From Sphaerochaeta pleomorpha str. Grapes (GTDB lineage Bacteria > Spirochaetota > Spirochaetia > Sphaerochaetales > Sphaerochaetaceae): a stretch of DNA of 64,000 nt. A program made the translations under genes and the position numbers. The DNA lies in contig NC_016633.1 of assembly GCF_000236685.1 (NCBI RefSeq), forward strand, positions 2,480,001 through 2,544,000. The letters run 5' to 3'. How positions within the stretch are numbered: position 1 is the stretch's first letter; each line of letters begins with the position of its first letter. Below are positions 1-9,153 of this stretch, in pieces. Under the pieces are notes generated by a model. The model saw only the letters and a program-made list of their open reading frames with translations. It was not told where the DNA came from and did not search any database.

Positions 1-1519
1 GCAAATGGTCTTCAGTTGTTTTGGTAATGAGACATACGAATTCATCGCCCCCGATTCTATAGATTTCTGATCTGCTCGGGGCTAATTTTTCTATTTTATG
101 GGAGAAGTCCTTGAGAATTCTATCACCTTCCAAATGTCCGAGGGTGTCATTGATTTCCTTGAGGTTGTTGATATCCATTAATAATACACCAATTACCTCT
201 GCATTTGTTTTAGTATCCATGATGGTCTGTATTCGTTTTTCATATGCACTACGATTGTTCAGACCGGTAAGGGAATCGGTATAGGCCATTTCAAGGAGCA
301 TTTGCTCTTTGAATTTACTGAGGCTCCCTTCTTTGATTATGCGAGCGCTATGCCAGAAGAGAATGACTCCACTGAGGGTCATGCCAAAATGGAGTATCAC
401 TGCATTGCGCAAAATGATTCCCAGAAACAGCAATAATTCCTCGGCGCCAACAGAGATAATCAAGATAAGTATAGCAACCAGAAATGAGCCCAATGCTTTG
501 TTGCCTTTGCAATAATCGATAAAGGAAACCATAAAAAAGGCTAAAAGATAAAGTCCTAAAGCCAACCCGGCATAGAGAAGCATATCTGTATACTGTACCA
601 GTCCCAATATCTGGAGGATTCCACCCACTACATACCCAATGGGGAAAATAATGGATACGTTGCACAGCTTCTTTTCCCAAGGTCCTACAAAATAGGAGAT
701 GCATACGAATTTCGATAAGAAAAAGGGGAGCAGATATAGTGCGGCCATACTGAGATTCATAGGAACTGCAGGGTTTCTTATAATGAACAGTTTACTACAA
801 CTTTGGGTAAACACCCAGGAACCCAGGGCAATTTCAATCCATCCGAAATAGAAAAGGTTGTCCCGTTCCTTGCCTTTTTTAAGACCGAGGGAAACCAGGA
901 AACAGATTAGCCCTAACAGGATAAAGGAATACCCGAAAACAAGTGAAGGCCATTCCTTTTGTTGTTCCAGGAGGACAGATGCTTTGCTTCCCAGTTCTGG
1001 AATCCGTATATTTCCTGCAAACGAATTGTTGGAAGAAAATTCCATCTTAAGGGTAATTTCTTTTCCCCTTGTCCAGTTGGGTAAACGAACGAAATGGGAA
1101 AAGCCCCCCCCGTAAACAGGTACTTTCCAGGGAGATCCAGTGGCATCGAAACGATAGAGACTTTGGCCCTCTACCAGTAATTCAAGGGAACACATTCCTG
1201 TCTCGATTGCAAAGCAGGTGTTGTTGTTGGGATATTCCAAAGGCAGCGTACGTGTTGCCAGGGAGGTTTTCCCTTTTACATCCTCCTTGATCGAGTATGG
1301 CAAGGTAATGTTTTCGGCAACTATGGTTCCATCGACAGAAATTGTCCAGCCTGAATCAATTGCAATATTTTTTTCATTTTGCAATGGTTCTGTCTGGAGA
1401 AAAGAGTCAAATAGTATGCAAATCGAAAAAACAATAATTACCAATCCGATAATCACCATTTGAAAAGAACGTTGGGTAGGTTCTGGCTTTTTAATTGGCA
1501 CTGATACTAATCTCCCCAT
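1..1519 (-). CDS. Membrane-bound GGDEF diguanylate cyclase, 3' end cut by window edge
   Basis: The reading frame starts at an ATG and stays open to the left window edge, giving 506 residues without a stop. One transmembrane helix lies near residues 20-40. A likely extracytoplasmic sensor of the 7TMR-DISM type follows to about residue 180, then a cluster of hydrophobic helices to about 390. The C-terminal part opens a GGDEF domain (AYTDSLTGLNNRSAYEKRI) and reaches the active-site motif RIGGDEFVCL some 20 codons from the edge. GGDEF proteins make cyclic di-GMP from two GTP, so this is probably a receptor that turns an external signal into c-di-GMP. The motif is intact. Any domain after GGDEF, such as EAL, lies outside the window. 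The sensor assignment rests on layout only. Confidence 0.9.
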   Translation of the reverse strand, partial: MGRLVSVPIKKPEPTQRSFQMVIIGLVIIVFSICILFDSFLQTEPLQNEKNIAIDSGWTISVDGTIVAENITLPYSIKEDVKGKTSLATRTLPLEYPNNNTCFAIETGMCSLELLVEGQSLYRFDATGSPWKVPVYGGGFSHFVRLPNWTRGKEITLKMEFSSNNSFAGNIRIPELGSKASVLLEQQKEWPSLVFGYSFILLGLICFLVSLGLKKGKERDNLFYFGWIEIALGSWVFTQSCSKLFIIRNPAVPMNLSMAALYLLPFFLSKFVCISYFVGPWEKKLCNVSIIFPIGYVVGGILQILGLVQYTDMLLYAGLALGLYLLAFFMVSFIDYCKGNKALGSFLVAILILIISVGAEELLLFLGIILRNAVILHFGMTLSGVILFWHSARIIKEGSLSKFKEQMLLEMAYTDSLTGLNNRSAYEKRIQTIMDTKTNAEVIGVLLMDINNLKEINDTLGHLEGDRILKDFSHKIEKLAPSRSEIYRIGGDEFVCLITKTTEDHL

Positions 1520-1658
1520 ATAAAACACCAATAGCATAGCATATAATTACTTAATTAAAAACATTAAAAAAATTGGGCAACTTCTAAGTGGATATGGACT
1601 GCTGTATTACCAGTGTATAAATTGGGAGAATCGGTTGTTTTAGCTCTTTTTTAAGCTA

Positions 1659-1790
1659 TCAGAAGATTTTCCTGTTACGCTGGAATAGGGCCCTAAGATC
1701 TTTGGCTGCAGAAAAAACATCTGATTCCGATACAAGGGCAGAGACCACGGCAACCCCTGCAATGCCTATACTGGCGCAAGAAGGAATCAT
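1659..1790 (-). pseudogene. Relic of the C-terminus of thiamine-phosphate synthase (ThiE)
   Basis: Just downstream of the pseudouridine synthase, on the same strand, 43 codons read like the end of ThiE. The stretch GIAGVAVVSALVSES, followed by SAAKDLRALFQ and a stop, matches the family pattern where the last beta strand (G-V-x-V-x-S-A-I) is followed by an acidic turn and the final helix. Everything that should precede it, about 170 residues with the phosphate and pyrimidine sites, is absent: the upstream DNA is the end of the pseudouridine synthase gene. No ribosome-binding site is visible. I read it as a deletion remnant, not a gene. The identification is by eye and rests on about 30 residues. 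Confidence 0.5.
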
Positions 1791-1840
1791 TCTGCGATGC
1801 AGCTTCCTGGATTGTGGTAAGTGTATTACAGGAAATCTTT

Positions 1841-3145
1841 TCAGAACTCAGGCAAGCTTTCGAAAGACATTGGTTCTTGGGTGACCGGGTGGATAAAGGA
1901 AATCCTATATGCATGGAGCAGCATGCGCTGTCCCTGTTCCCGTTTCCCATAGAGACGATCTCCGATAATGGGATGAGCCAGTCCCTTCTCATGGGCACTG
2001 TGGACCCTTAGCTGGTGGGTCCTTCCTGTCTTAGGTGAAAAGAGGATTCTGGTTGCCAAGCGTTTTTCCTGAAAATACTCAACGCCCAGTTTTTCCCATT
2101 GGGTTATTCCCCATTTTCCTCGGTTTTCGTCATAGATCTGGCGGGGTCTGTTTTCTGTATCAAGGCGGAAAGGTAGCTCGATTAGTCCCGATTGTGAACG
2201 TATGAGTCCTTCAAGCAGGGCAATGTACTGCTTTTCGACCTTCCCATCCATGAATTGGATAGAAAGATTCCTGTGGGCCCTCGCTTCCAGGCAAAGTACG
2301 AGTAACCCAGAGGTGTCCATGTCGAGGCGATGGACTGCCGGTTGGTTGATGCAGTCAGGAAAAAGCCTTTTTATTCGGGTCTCCACGCAATCCTGCATAT
2401 CTTCTCCCCGGCCAGGGACAGAAAGCATGCCTTCTTTTTTATTCACGACAAGAAGATTTTCATCGCAGTAGACAATATCGAGTCCCAGCATATGTTTTAA
2501 CAAGGGTTTGCATTTGTCGTCGCAAGGTCCGTAGAACTGTTTGTGCTCCTTGGTAAGCGAACGATTGGCCTTTCCATAATAGAACTCAGCCATACTTACA
2601 GGTTGGAGATGATGCGAAAAAGCATAATGCAGGAGTTTGGGGGCACAGCAATCCCCTGTACCTGTCGGAGGCAGTTTTTCCCCGAATACTTCTTCAAGGG
2701 TAAGGATACTCTTGTCTATGCAACAGAATCTGTAGGAATCATAGATTTCTTGAAGGCAGGCTTGGGAAAGACCCTTACGCTTTTCTTGCAGGGAAAAAGC
2801 CTCTTTTCCTGTTTCAGCTAATAGTTTTTGGGATAATGCATGAATCTGGCTATCATATTTTGAGACAATGGCTGTGAACTGAGAAACCTCGCAGACAGGT
2901 GGAACCCATCCGGGGATAACCCACTTGCCATCATATTGACCTGAAAACGCCTTGAGAATGACCTCGTTCCCCTGGTTGTCCTGACAGACAAGAACCCCAA
3001 ACATTTGGCCTCTTGCAGGGCCGAAGAGGTATTGTGTAGATATAAGTCTTTCGCTTTCGAAGTCAAGGCAACCAAAGGTGTCAAGGTTGTCTTGCAGGGC
3101 CTTGCAGAATTTTTCGGCTTGCTTGGCTGGAAATGGGTTGTTCAT
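1841..3145 (-). CDS. RluA-family RNA pseudouridine synthase with N-terminal extension
   Basis: A 434-residue protein. The C-terminal 220 residues are an RluA-type pseudouridine synthase domain: an N-terminal strand DIVYCDENLLVVNKKEGMLS, the catalytic motif HRLDMDTSGLLVL whose Asp attacks the uridine, and the late motif TGRTHQLRVH. These enzymes isomerise uridine to pseudouridine in rRNA or tRNA in the cytoplasm. The first 200 residues are not an S4 domain; they are a poorly characterised extension seen in a subgroup of RluA proteins and contain several Cys and His. The exact RNA target cannot be told from sequence. It follows the creatininase-family gene by 23 bases and is probably cotranscribed with it. 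Confidence 0.88.
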   Translation of the reverse strand: MNNPFPAKQAEKFCKALQDNLDTFGCLDFESERLISTQYLFGPARGQMFGVLVCQDNQGNEVILKAFSGQYDGKWVIPGWVPPVCEVSQFTAIVSKYDSQIHALSQKLLAETGKEAFSLQEKRKGLSQACLQEIYDSYRFCCIDKSILTLEEVFGEKLPPTGTGDCCAPKLLHYAFSHHLQPVSMAEFYYGKANRSLTKEHKQFYGPCDDKCKPLLKHMLGLDIVYCDENLLVVNKKEGMLSVPGRGEDMQDCVETRIKRLFPDCINQPAVHRLDMDTSGLLVLCLEARAHRNLSIQFMDGKVEKQYIALLEGLIRSQSGLIELPFRLDTENRPRQIYDENRGKWGITQWEKLGVEYFQEKRLATRILFSPKTGRTHQLRVHSAHEKGLAHPIIGDRLYGKREQGQRMLLHAYRISFIHPVTQEPMSFESLPEF

Positions 3146-3168
3146 GAATATTCTATCCTTGCCTGTAA

Positions 3169-3894
3169 TTAAAGCAGACCTAGTGCTCCGAGTCTGGTTT
3201 CCAATGATTCGAGCGTTTTGGCCAATAATTCCTGCCCAAAGCCCGGACTACTATCTCGGGGATCTTCCCCCCTTACCCCGAGCGGCCATTCGGTTTTTTC
3301 CTGTGGCAAGCGGTCAAGGTCTACCAGGTCGGGGCGAAGGGCAAGCATAAGGGAGGTTTCGTTCTTTCCTGCATGGTCTGCCTGGGTTAGCCAGGTTCCA
3401 GCTTCGAAATCACGTAAGGGGGAAACGAGAAGCAAATCAAATTGTTTCTCCCAGGTATCAGCCATCTCACTCCAAACCTTGCGTGAAGGTCCATGGCCAT
3501 CTGCAACGATACAACGGAAACCGGCACGCTTTGCCATTTTCAGTATCGATTCCACAACCAAGATAAACAGTCCCTTCGAGACATAGTAACAACTTCCGCT
3601 CAGCTGTCGGTTGGGTTGGGTTTCCTTTGCTTTATCCATTCCCATCAAAGGATAGGCTGTACCGTCACCGGTTATGCTGTCGGGACCTATGAAGAGCGGG
3701 GGGAATACGATTCCCCCGCATTCCCTGGCAGCAATTTGGAAGAGGCCCTTAGCCTGTATGAGATCAGCTCCCAGGGCATTGTGTGGCCCATGCCATTCCA
3801 GAGTCCCAAGGGGAAGGTATCCTATGGGATGTTCTTTTAGCCTTTCAGCAAATTCATGGGGAAGCAATTCCTCGTACATTACCGAATTATTCAT
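3169..3894 (-). CDS. Creatininase-family amidohydrolase
   Basis: Creatininase-family fold (creatinine amidohydrolase and relatives that open cyclic amides or remove formamide groups). The signature PLGTLEWHGPHNALGAD holds the metal ligands Glu, His and Asp. VADGHGPS and the Glu in GKNETSLML supply further expected active-site positions. Length, about 241 residues, is normal for the family. I chose the ATG that gives MNNSVMYEELLP. A TTG start 13 codons upstream is open too, and a second ATG five codons inside is equally family-like, so the start is uncertain. The gene sits between an MFS transporter and the pseudouridine synthase in one run of same-strand genes. The transporter may import its substrate, but the substrate is unknown. 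Confidence 0.85.
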   Translation of the reverse strand: MNNSVMYEELLPHEFAERLKEHPIGYLPLGTLEWHGPHNALGADLIQAKGLFQIAARECGGIVFPPLFIGPDSITGDGTAYPLMGMDKAKETQPNRQLSGSCYYVSKGLFILVVESILKMAKRAGFRCIVADGHGPSRKVWSEMADTWEKQFDLLLVSPLRDFEAGTWLTQADHAGKNETSLMLALRPDLVDLDRLPQEKTEWPLGVRGEDPRDSSPGFGQELLAKTLESLETRLGALGLL

Positions 3895-3940
3895 GGTACT
3901 GTATAGTTTCTCATTCAACGGGGAAATCTGCAAGAGGGTG

Positions 3941-5188
3941 TCAGGCTCTCGCCTCGGCTTCCTTTACAACTACTTCTCTCATAGGGGTTTTGATGGTGAG
4001 GGCAAACAGCGTATTTATCAGTCCCAGAATTCCCGAAAGGGTAAAAAGCATCTCGATTCCTACTTGCTGCCAGATATAGCCTCCCAGCAAAGCGACCATG
4101 ACACTGATTAGGTGGTTTACCGAGATTCCCGTGGTGATGGTTGCCGTCATTTCTTCCTGGGTTGCTGCGATATCCTGGACATAGACTTTGGAAGCCATAC
4201 TTGCCATCGAGATGATGGAATCGAGGACAAAGTTAACACAGACAACGATAAAGGCAACGTCTGGACTGAATAATCTGTGGGCATACCCATAGAAGAAACA
4301 GACTACCATGAGTAAAAGCGTATCGGTTACCATGATGAACTTATACCCGAGACGGTCGATCAGTTTTCCGATGACCGGGGCCAAAAGCATCCCAAACCCT
4401 GCACAGATTGCAAGCAAGAGGGCAACGAGAGATGTATCGGCACCATAGAAAAGAATGAGTACATAGGGAGCGAATGTAAGGAATATTTGTTTTCTTGCCC
4501 CATAGAAGATTTCCAACATATAGTATTTGGAGAATTTTTTGCTGAAATAAATCTTACTCCGCTTTACCGGTTTTCCCTGGTCTTTGATGGCAAGGGCTAT
4601 GATGGCTGAGCAGACGAGCAATAACGTAGCAATAAAAAATACTGTCTTGAAGCCAACGATTGAGTCGTCTGGGATTCCCATCTTGCCAAGGACAGCAAAA
4701 ATTACCGTTACTACCAAAAAACCGATAATATTCCCACCATTGCTGATACTGGACATGAGGCCGAGCGAAGCCCCTCCCTTTCCTTGCTTTGCCATATCGA
4801 GCGACATGGAACTCTTGATGGGCATGGTAATATGTTCGCCGGTGCTGAAAATGACCATGAACAGAATGACAACGGCTTTGGATGTACCGATCAAGAGTAA
4901 TCCCAAGGTTCCCAGGAGCATGATTGCCGTGCCGATCTTAAATACCTTTGACTCAGAAAAACGATACATGGCAGCGAGTATGAAAACAAGGAACAATCCT
5001 GGGAGTTCCCTGAAGAATTCTACGATTCCCCGTTCGAATTTGGAAATCTGGATTATCTGGGCAAGATAGTTGTCTTGAACGCCCCGATAGAAGCCATAGG
5101 CAAGTCCTGAGAAAAGAATGACCAAGAGAAATTTATTTCGCCTGGAATCGCTTTTGTAAATGGAGTTCAATCTTTCACGTATAATCAT
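3941..5188 (-). CDS. Major facilitator superfamily transporter
   Basis: A 415-residue integral membrane protein with about 12 hydrophobic helices split by a charged central loop (IKDQGKPVKRSKIYFSKKF). This is the layout of a single MFS permease. The N-terminus is basic and cytoplasmic. No motif lets me name the substrate. It is the first gene of a same-strand run with the creatininase-family hydrolase and the pseudouridine synthase, with gaps of tens of bases, so uptake of a substrate for the hydrolase is a reasonable guess. The ATG has no clear Shine-Dalgarno sequence upstream. Confidence 0.85.
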   Translation of the reverse strand: MIIRERLNSIYKSDSRRNKFLLVILFSGLAYGFYRGVQDNYLAQIIQISKFERGIVEFFRELPGLFLVFILAAMYRFSESKVFKIGTAIMLLGTLGLLLIGTSKAVVILFMVIFSTGEHITMPIKSSMSLDMAKQGKGGASLGLMSSISNGGNIIGFLVVTVIFAVLGKMGIPDDSIVGFKTVFFIATLLLVCSAIIALAIKDQGKPVKRSKIYFSKKFSKYYMLEIFYGARKQIFLTFAPYVLILFYGADTSLVALLLAICAGFGMLLAPVIGKLIDRLGYKFIMVTDTLLLMVVCFFYGYAHRLFSPDVAFIVVCVNFVLDSIISMASMASKVYVQDIAATQEEMTATITTGISVNHLISVMVALLGGYIWQQVGIEMLFTLSGILGLINTLFALTIKTPMREVVVKEAEARA

Positions 5189-5363
5189 ACGAATGAATAT
5201 GGTTCAATAGGTGTTATATTGTCAATTGAACGGAGCGCCTATAGTGGATATTTGGCCAATTCTAAGAAAAAAGTAGGATACCAGACAAATTGAAAAACGC
5301 TCAAGCCCTAGTTCGGCACGTATCCTGTTTGTGCAGGAACCACTTTCTGGGAAAACCCAAAGA

Positions 5364-5398
5364 TAGGCAACATCGTTCGAAAAATAAGATGTTGCCTG
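5364..5398 (-). terminator. Hairpin terminator after the beta-galactosidase operon
   Basis: A perfect 10-bp stem (AGGCAACATC / GATGTTGCCT) with a 13-nt loop lies 14 bases past the beta-galactosidase stop codon. The T-rich tract that follows is weak, so termination may be partial. Confidence 0.6.
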
Positions 5399-5411
5399 GG
5401 CAATCAGATGT

Positions 5412-8318
5412 TCAGAGTATCTCAAACGAAATTCTCCAAGGACCTTCAGGCCCTTTGTAGAGATACTTGTCATGCACCGGGGCTCCCCAGGAGTCATCAC
5501 CCCCGACGCCTGTCTGGCCGTCAAGGATCCTGACATAGAAACAGTCATTGGTGGGCAGCTCACTCTTCTTTGTTGCATTTTCCAATTCATGGCAGCTATA
5601 GGGAAGAACGGAACCCTCGAAGGGTTTTTCTCCCCGTATTCTCATTCCGTGTCCCTGGTCATCGGTCAATTCCAGATATCTCAAATCGGTAAGGTTTCCG
5701 CATTCCTGTGGGTCATTATGATTTGTATAGAAGGAGGAAGCATCCTCCTGTGCAATTCCCAGCAGATTGCCGCACAGGCGGTCCTGATACGTATCGATTA
5801 CAGTATTTCCGAACCATTTTACATTGTGATAGCGCTTGTCTATGGCAAAGCTTATCCCAAAGCAGGGCAATGAGGTGGGGAAGCTTGGGGCAAGTACGGT
5901 AAGTGTTGTGGTATTGCCATGGCAGGTATACCTGCATTCCGCCTCGAAGGATGGGGTGGCGATAACCGTAGACAATACGTTTTCAGCAAGATGATACTTT
6001 GTACACCTCTGGTACAGGCTGGCCAGTTTGTAAGGTGCCCATAGCAATGTGTTTCCGTTTCCCTTGTCATTGTTGGTTGGTGCTCTCCAGGTTTCAAGCT
6101 TGACCGGACGGGAAAGCAGGTTACCCTGATTGGTGAGCATTGCTTCCCATTGGCCAAGGAAGAGGGAATACAGGAATACACCCTTTTCACAACGATAGCC
6201 AATATTGCAGCTTCCCTTTATGAAAGGTTCGATTTCTTGAGGTAAGGAGACTTCACCTACTGTATTTGCGAGGAAGGAATGCTTTGCAATAACAAATCCT
6301 TTCTCAGCCCATTTGGTTGCAACATCCAATCTGATTTCACCTGTTACGGAATAAGTCTCAGTAGTATCTGGGAGGGGATCGAAAAGCGTAAAGGTTTTTG
6401 TTTCACCGGCTCCCAGATCGGTTTTGAAGGAACCGCTTGAAACCGCAACGCCTTCTTTGAGTAATGTCCAGGCAATCAGGAAAGACGAGGCATCGATAAA
6501 AAGGTTCCTGTTGGTTATGGTAAGCTTGTTTCCTTCCCCTGCCATCGGGAAAGGGGAGTAGGCATACTTTACTTCCTTCATCTTTGCAGTTGTTTTCCTG
6601 TCTCCGGTCAGCAACCCGTTGGTACAGAAATATCCATCGGTCGGCATATCGAATCCGAATCCTCCGCTAAGGTTGTCAGGGTTTTTATCATCGAGTTGGA
6701 AAGCCTGGTCGACGAAGTCCCAGATGAAACCGCCATGGTAGACTGGGTGGCTTTGTTCGAGCGCAACATATTCTTCCAGGTTCCCCGTTGAATTACCCAT
6801 GGAATGGCTGTATTCACACAGGATGAACGGTTTGGTTGCATGTTTGGAATATTCCTGTATTTCGGGAATCTTAGCATACATACGGCTTTCCACATCACTC
6901 GTCCTTGGATACCTGCGGTCATGGAAAATTCCTTCATAGTGAATCAAGCGGTTGTCGTTAAGTGACCTGAAGTAATCGGATTCGCTATCGAGGACTGACC
7001 CTCCATAGCTTTCATTGCCGCAGGACCAGAAAATGATGGAGGGGTGGTTCTTGTCCCGCATGGCCATGGAGGAAGCCCTGTCCAATACAGCCTCTTTCCA
7101 TTCTTCCTTGCAATTGGGAATGGTATGTTCATCCGGAACAACCCGGCCGAATACCATCCAGGTACCGTGGGTTTCCAAATTTGTCTCATCGACAACATAT
7201 AGCCCCAATACATCACAGAAATCATAGAAGCAACTCTGGTTCGGATAATGGGAGGTCCTTACCGCATTGATATTGTTTCGTTTCATTTCCACCAGGTCCG
7301 CATAAATATCTTCTTTGGAAATCGCCCTCCCTTTTTTGCAATGGAACTCATGGCGGTTTACCCCGTGGATCAACAGCCTTTTTCCATTGAGAAGTATAGT
7401 AGTCCCCTCAATATGGATATCCCTAAATCCGAACGGGATAGTGGTTTTGTCCAGAATGGTTTTTTCATCCTTCAGGACAATCGTGGCATGGTAGAGAAAG
7501 GGATTCTCTGCACTCCACAGCAAAGGATTCTCCAAGGTACAGGAAAGGGAGTCTCCTGCTTTGCATTCTGCAAGCAATTTGTCCCCTACAAAAAGGGAAA
7601 CCGTTTGATCGGCTGTGGCCTCTGCAACCTGTACTTTTGCAAGCAAAGCCCCCAGGGAGAAATCCTGGTTCAAAATCGGTTTGAGGAAAACATCCTCGAT
7701 ATGGGTTTTTTCCAGAATGAGGAGGTGTACACTCCTGAAAATACCAGACAGTCGCCAGAAATCCTGGTCTTCCAGCCAGCTACCGCTGCAAAAGCGGGTA
7801 ACCATGACCGAAATCAGATTATCTCCCTCTTTGAGTTGGTTGGTGATGCAGAATTCGCTTGGAGTGAAACTATCTTCGCTATAGCCGACAAATATACCGT
7901 TGACATACAGAATTACATTGCTTTCGGACCCCTCGAAACGTATCCTGATTTCCTTTTCAAGCTGGGAACGGGAAATCTGTATTGTTCTCGCATAACAACC
8001 GGTGAGATTCTGGTGAGTGGGAATCTGCGGAGGGACAATATTCTCTTTTCCGTCCCAGGAGTACATGGTATTCGTGTATTGAAGCAATCCATGCCCCTGA
8101 AGCTGAAGATGTCCGGGAACTTCAATGGTTCCCATCGTATCGAGTTTTGCAGGGTCGAGGAATGTGGTATCTGCCTCTTCCGGACGGAAAAAGGAAAGGA
8201 AATGCCAGGTCCCGTCCAAAGATATTGATTTGCAAGCTTCACTTACAAAATCGGCATGGGCGGGTACCCTGTTGATTTGAAACACTTCTGGGTCGCTGAG
8301 ATAGGAAAGGTTGAACAT
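5412..8318 (-). CDS. Glycoside hydrolase family 2 beta-galactosidase (LacZ/EbgA type)
   Basis: A 968-residue GH2 enzyme, the usual length for large LacZ-type beta-galactosidases. Residues 30-200 form the sugar-binding domain. The TIM-barrel follows, with HGVNRHEFH near 318-326 and VRTSHYPNQ near 353-361. The acid/base Glu436 lies in FWSCGNESYGG and the nucleophile Glu502 in ILCEYSHSMGN. The C-terminal part from about 690 is the small beta-galactosidase domain. There is no signal peptide, so it acts in the cytoplasm on an imported beta-galactoside. It is the last gene of an operon with a sugar ABC importer and lies across from an EbgR-like repressor. The start has GAGGA eight bases upstream. 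Substrate (lactose or another beta-galactoside) is not proven by sequence. Confidence 0.95.
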   Translation of the reverse strand: MFNLSYLSDPEVFQINRVPAHADFVSEACKSISLDGTWHFLSFFRPEEADTTFLDPAKLDTMGTIEVPGHLQLQGHGLLQYTNTMYSWDGKENIVPPQIPTHQNLTGCYARTIQISRSQLEKEIRIRFEGSESNVILYVNGIFVGYSEDSFTPSEFCITNQLKEGDNLISVMVTRFCSGSWLEDQDFWRLSGIFRSVHLLILEKTHIEDVFLKPILNQDFSLGALLAKVQVAEATADQTVSLFVGDKLLAECKAGDSLSCTLENPLLWSAENPFLYHATIVLKDEKTILDKTTIPFGFRDIHIEGTTILLNGKRLLIHGVNRHEFHCKKGRAISKEDIYADLVEMKRNNINAVRTSHYPNQSCFYDFCDVLGLYVVDETNLETHGTWMVFGRVVPDEHTIPNCKEEWKEAVLDRASSMAMRDKNHPSIIFWSCGNESYGGSVLDSESDYFRSLNDNRLIHYEGIFHDRRYPRTSDVESRMYAKIPEIQEYSKHATKPFILCEYSHSMGNSTGNLEEYVALEQSHPVYHGGFIWDFVDQAFQLDDKNPDNLSGGFGFDMPTDGYFCTNGLLTGDRKTTAKMKEVKYAYSPFPMAGEGNKLTITNRNLFIDASSFLIAWTLLKEGVAVSSGSFKTDLGAGETKTFTLFDPLPDTTETYSVTGEIRLDVATKWAEKGFVIAKHSFLANTVGEVSLPQEIEPFIKGSCNIGYRCEKGVFLYSLFLGQWEAMLTNQGNLLSRPVKLETWRAPTNNDKGNGNTLLWAPYKLASLYQRCTKYHLAENVLSTVIATPSFEAECRYTCHGNTTTLTVLAPSFPTSLPCFGISFAIDKRYHNVKWFGNTVIDTYQDRLCGNLLGIAQEDASSFYTNHNDPQECGNLTDLRYLELTDDQGHGMRIRGEKPFEGSVLPYSCHELENATKKSELPTNDCFYVRILDGQTGVGGDDSWGAPVHDKYLYKGPEGPWRISFEIL

Positions 8319-8328
8319 CGAAGAATCC

Positions 8329-9153
8329 TCACTGTTTTACTGATCCGACCATCCCCTGGACGAATTGTTTCTGGAAGGCAAAGAATACGATAATTACCGG
8401 AAGGGTAGCCACTGCGATACCTGTCATGATAACCCCGTAGTCAGGGTTGTAGGCCGAAGAGAGAGAAGAGATAAGCAGGGTTGCTGTTCGCTTATCATTT
8501 GTCTGCAGGACGATCAAAGGCCAAATGTAGGCATTCCAGCTGTTCATAAACGAATAGATGGCTGCCGCTGCATAGGTTGACTTCATCGAAGGTATGAAAA
8601 TGGTCACAAAGATCCTGAATTCATTCGCCCCATCGACCCTTGCAGCCTGTAGTATTTCGGTCGGGTAGTTCATGAAGCTCTGACGGAAGAAGAAAATCAT
8701 GAATACGGAAGCTGAGGTTACCAAAATGATTGCACTCAGAGAATTGAGCATCCTCAGCAGTACGATAATCTGGAAGAGTGGAATCATAAGCGAGGCAAAG
8801 GGAACCATCATAGTCAGAAGGAAGAACGAATAGGTATTCTCCTTGTGTCTTGTCTTGTACATCTGAAACCCATAGGCAGCCATGGAAGTTGTCGTCAACG
8901 TGAGCAATACGGTAAAGAAGGCAATCCTGGCAGAGTTCCCAAGGGCTATTCCCATATTTACAGAACCGAAAAGGTTTTTGAAATTGGTTGCCAGCTGATT
9001 GCCGAAGGTCAGCTTGCCGGTAACGATTGCATGTGCATCATTGGTGCTGCCGATAATAATCCACAGGAAGGGAGAAATCGAGAATATTGCAGAAATGGTT
9101 AGAAAGATATACACAAAAATCATGGTAAACGAAGTTTTCTTTGTTTTTTTCAT
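8329..9153 (-). CDS. Carbohydrate ABC transporter permease (MalG type)
   Basis: Inner-membrane permease of 274 residues with six predicted helices. The cytoplasmic EAA loop (LQAARVDGANEFRIF) docks the ATPase. It is the MalG-like partner of the permease encoded just upstream, which it overlaps by 4 bases, indicating translational coupling. The beta-galactosidase start follows 10 bases after its stop. No ATPase gene is present in the operon, so a shared MsiK/UgpC-like ATPase elsewhere is expected. Confidence 0.93.
   Translation of the reverse strand: MKKTKKTSFTMIFVYIFLTISAIFSISPFLWIIIGSTNDAHAIVTGKLTFGNQLATNFKNLFGSVNMGIALGNSARIAFFTVLLTLTTTSMAAYGFQMYKTRHKENTYSFFLLTMMVPFASLMIPLFQIIVLLRMLNSLSAIILVTSASVFMIFFFRQSFMNYPTEILQAARVDGANEFRIFVTIFIPSMKSTYAAAAIYSFMNSWNAYIWPLIVLQTNDKRTATLLISSLSSAYNPDYGVIMTGIAVATLPVIIVFFAFQKQFVQGMVGSVKQ

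Noticed and set aside
7248-8228. A 326-codon open frame antisense to the beta-galactosidase gene
   Set aside because: It is the mirror of a highly conserved enzyme gene, has no ribosome-binding site and shows no domain.
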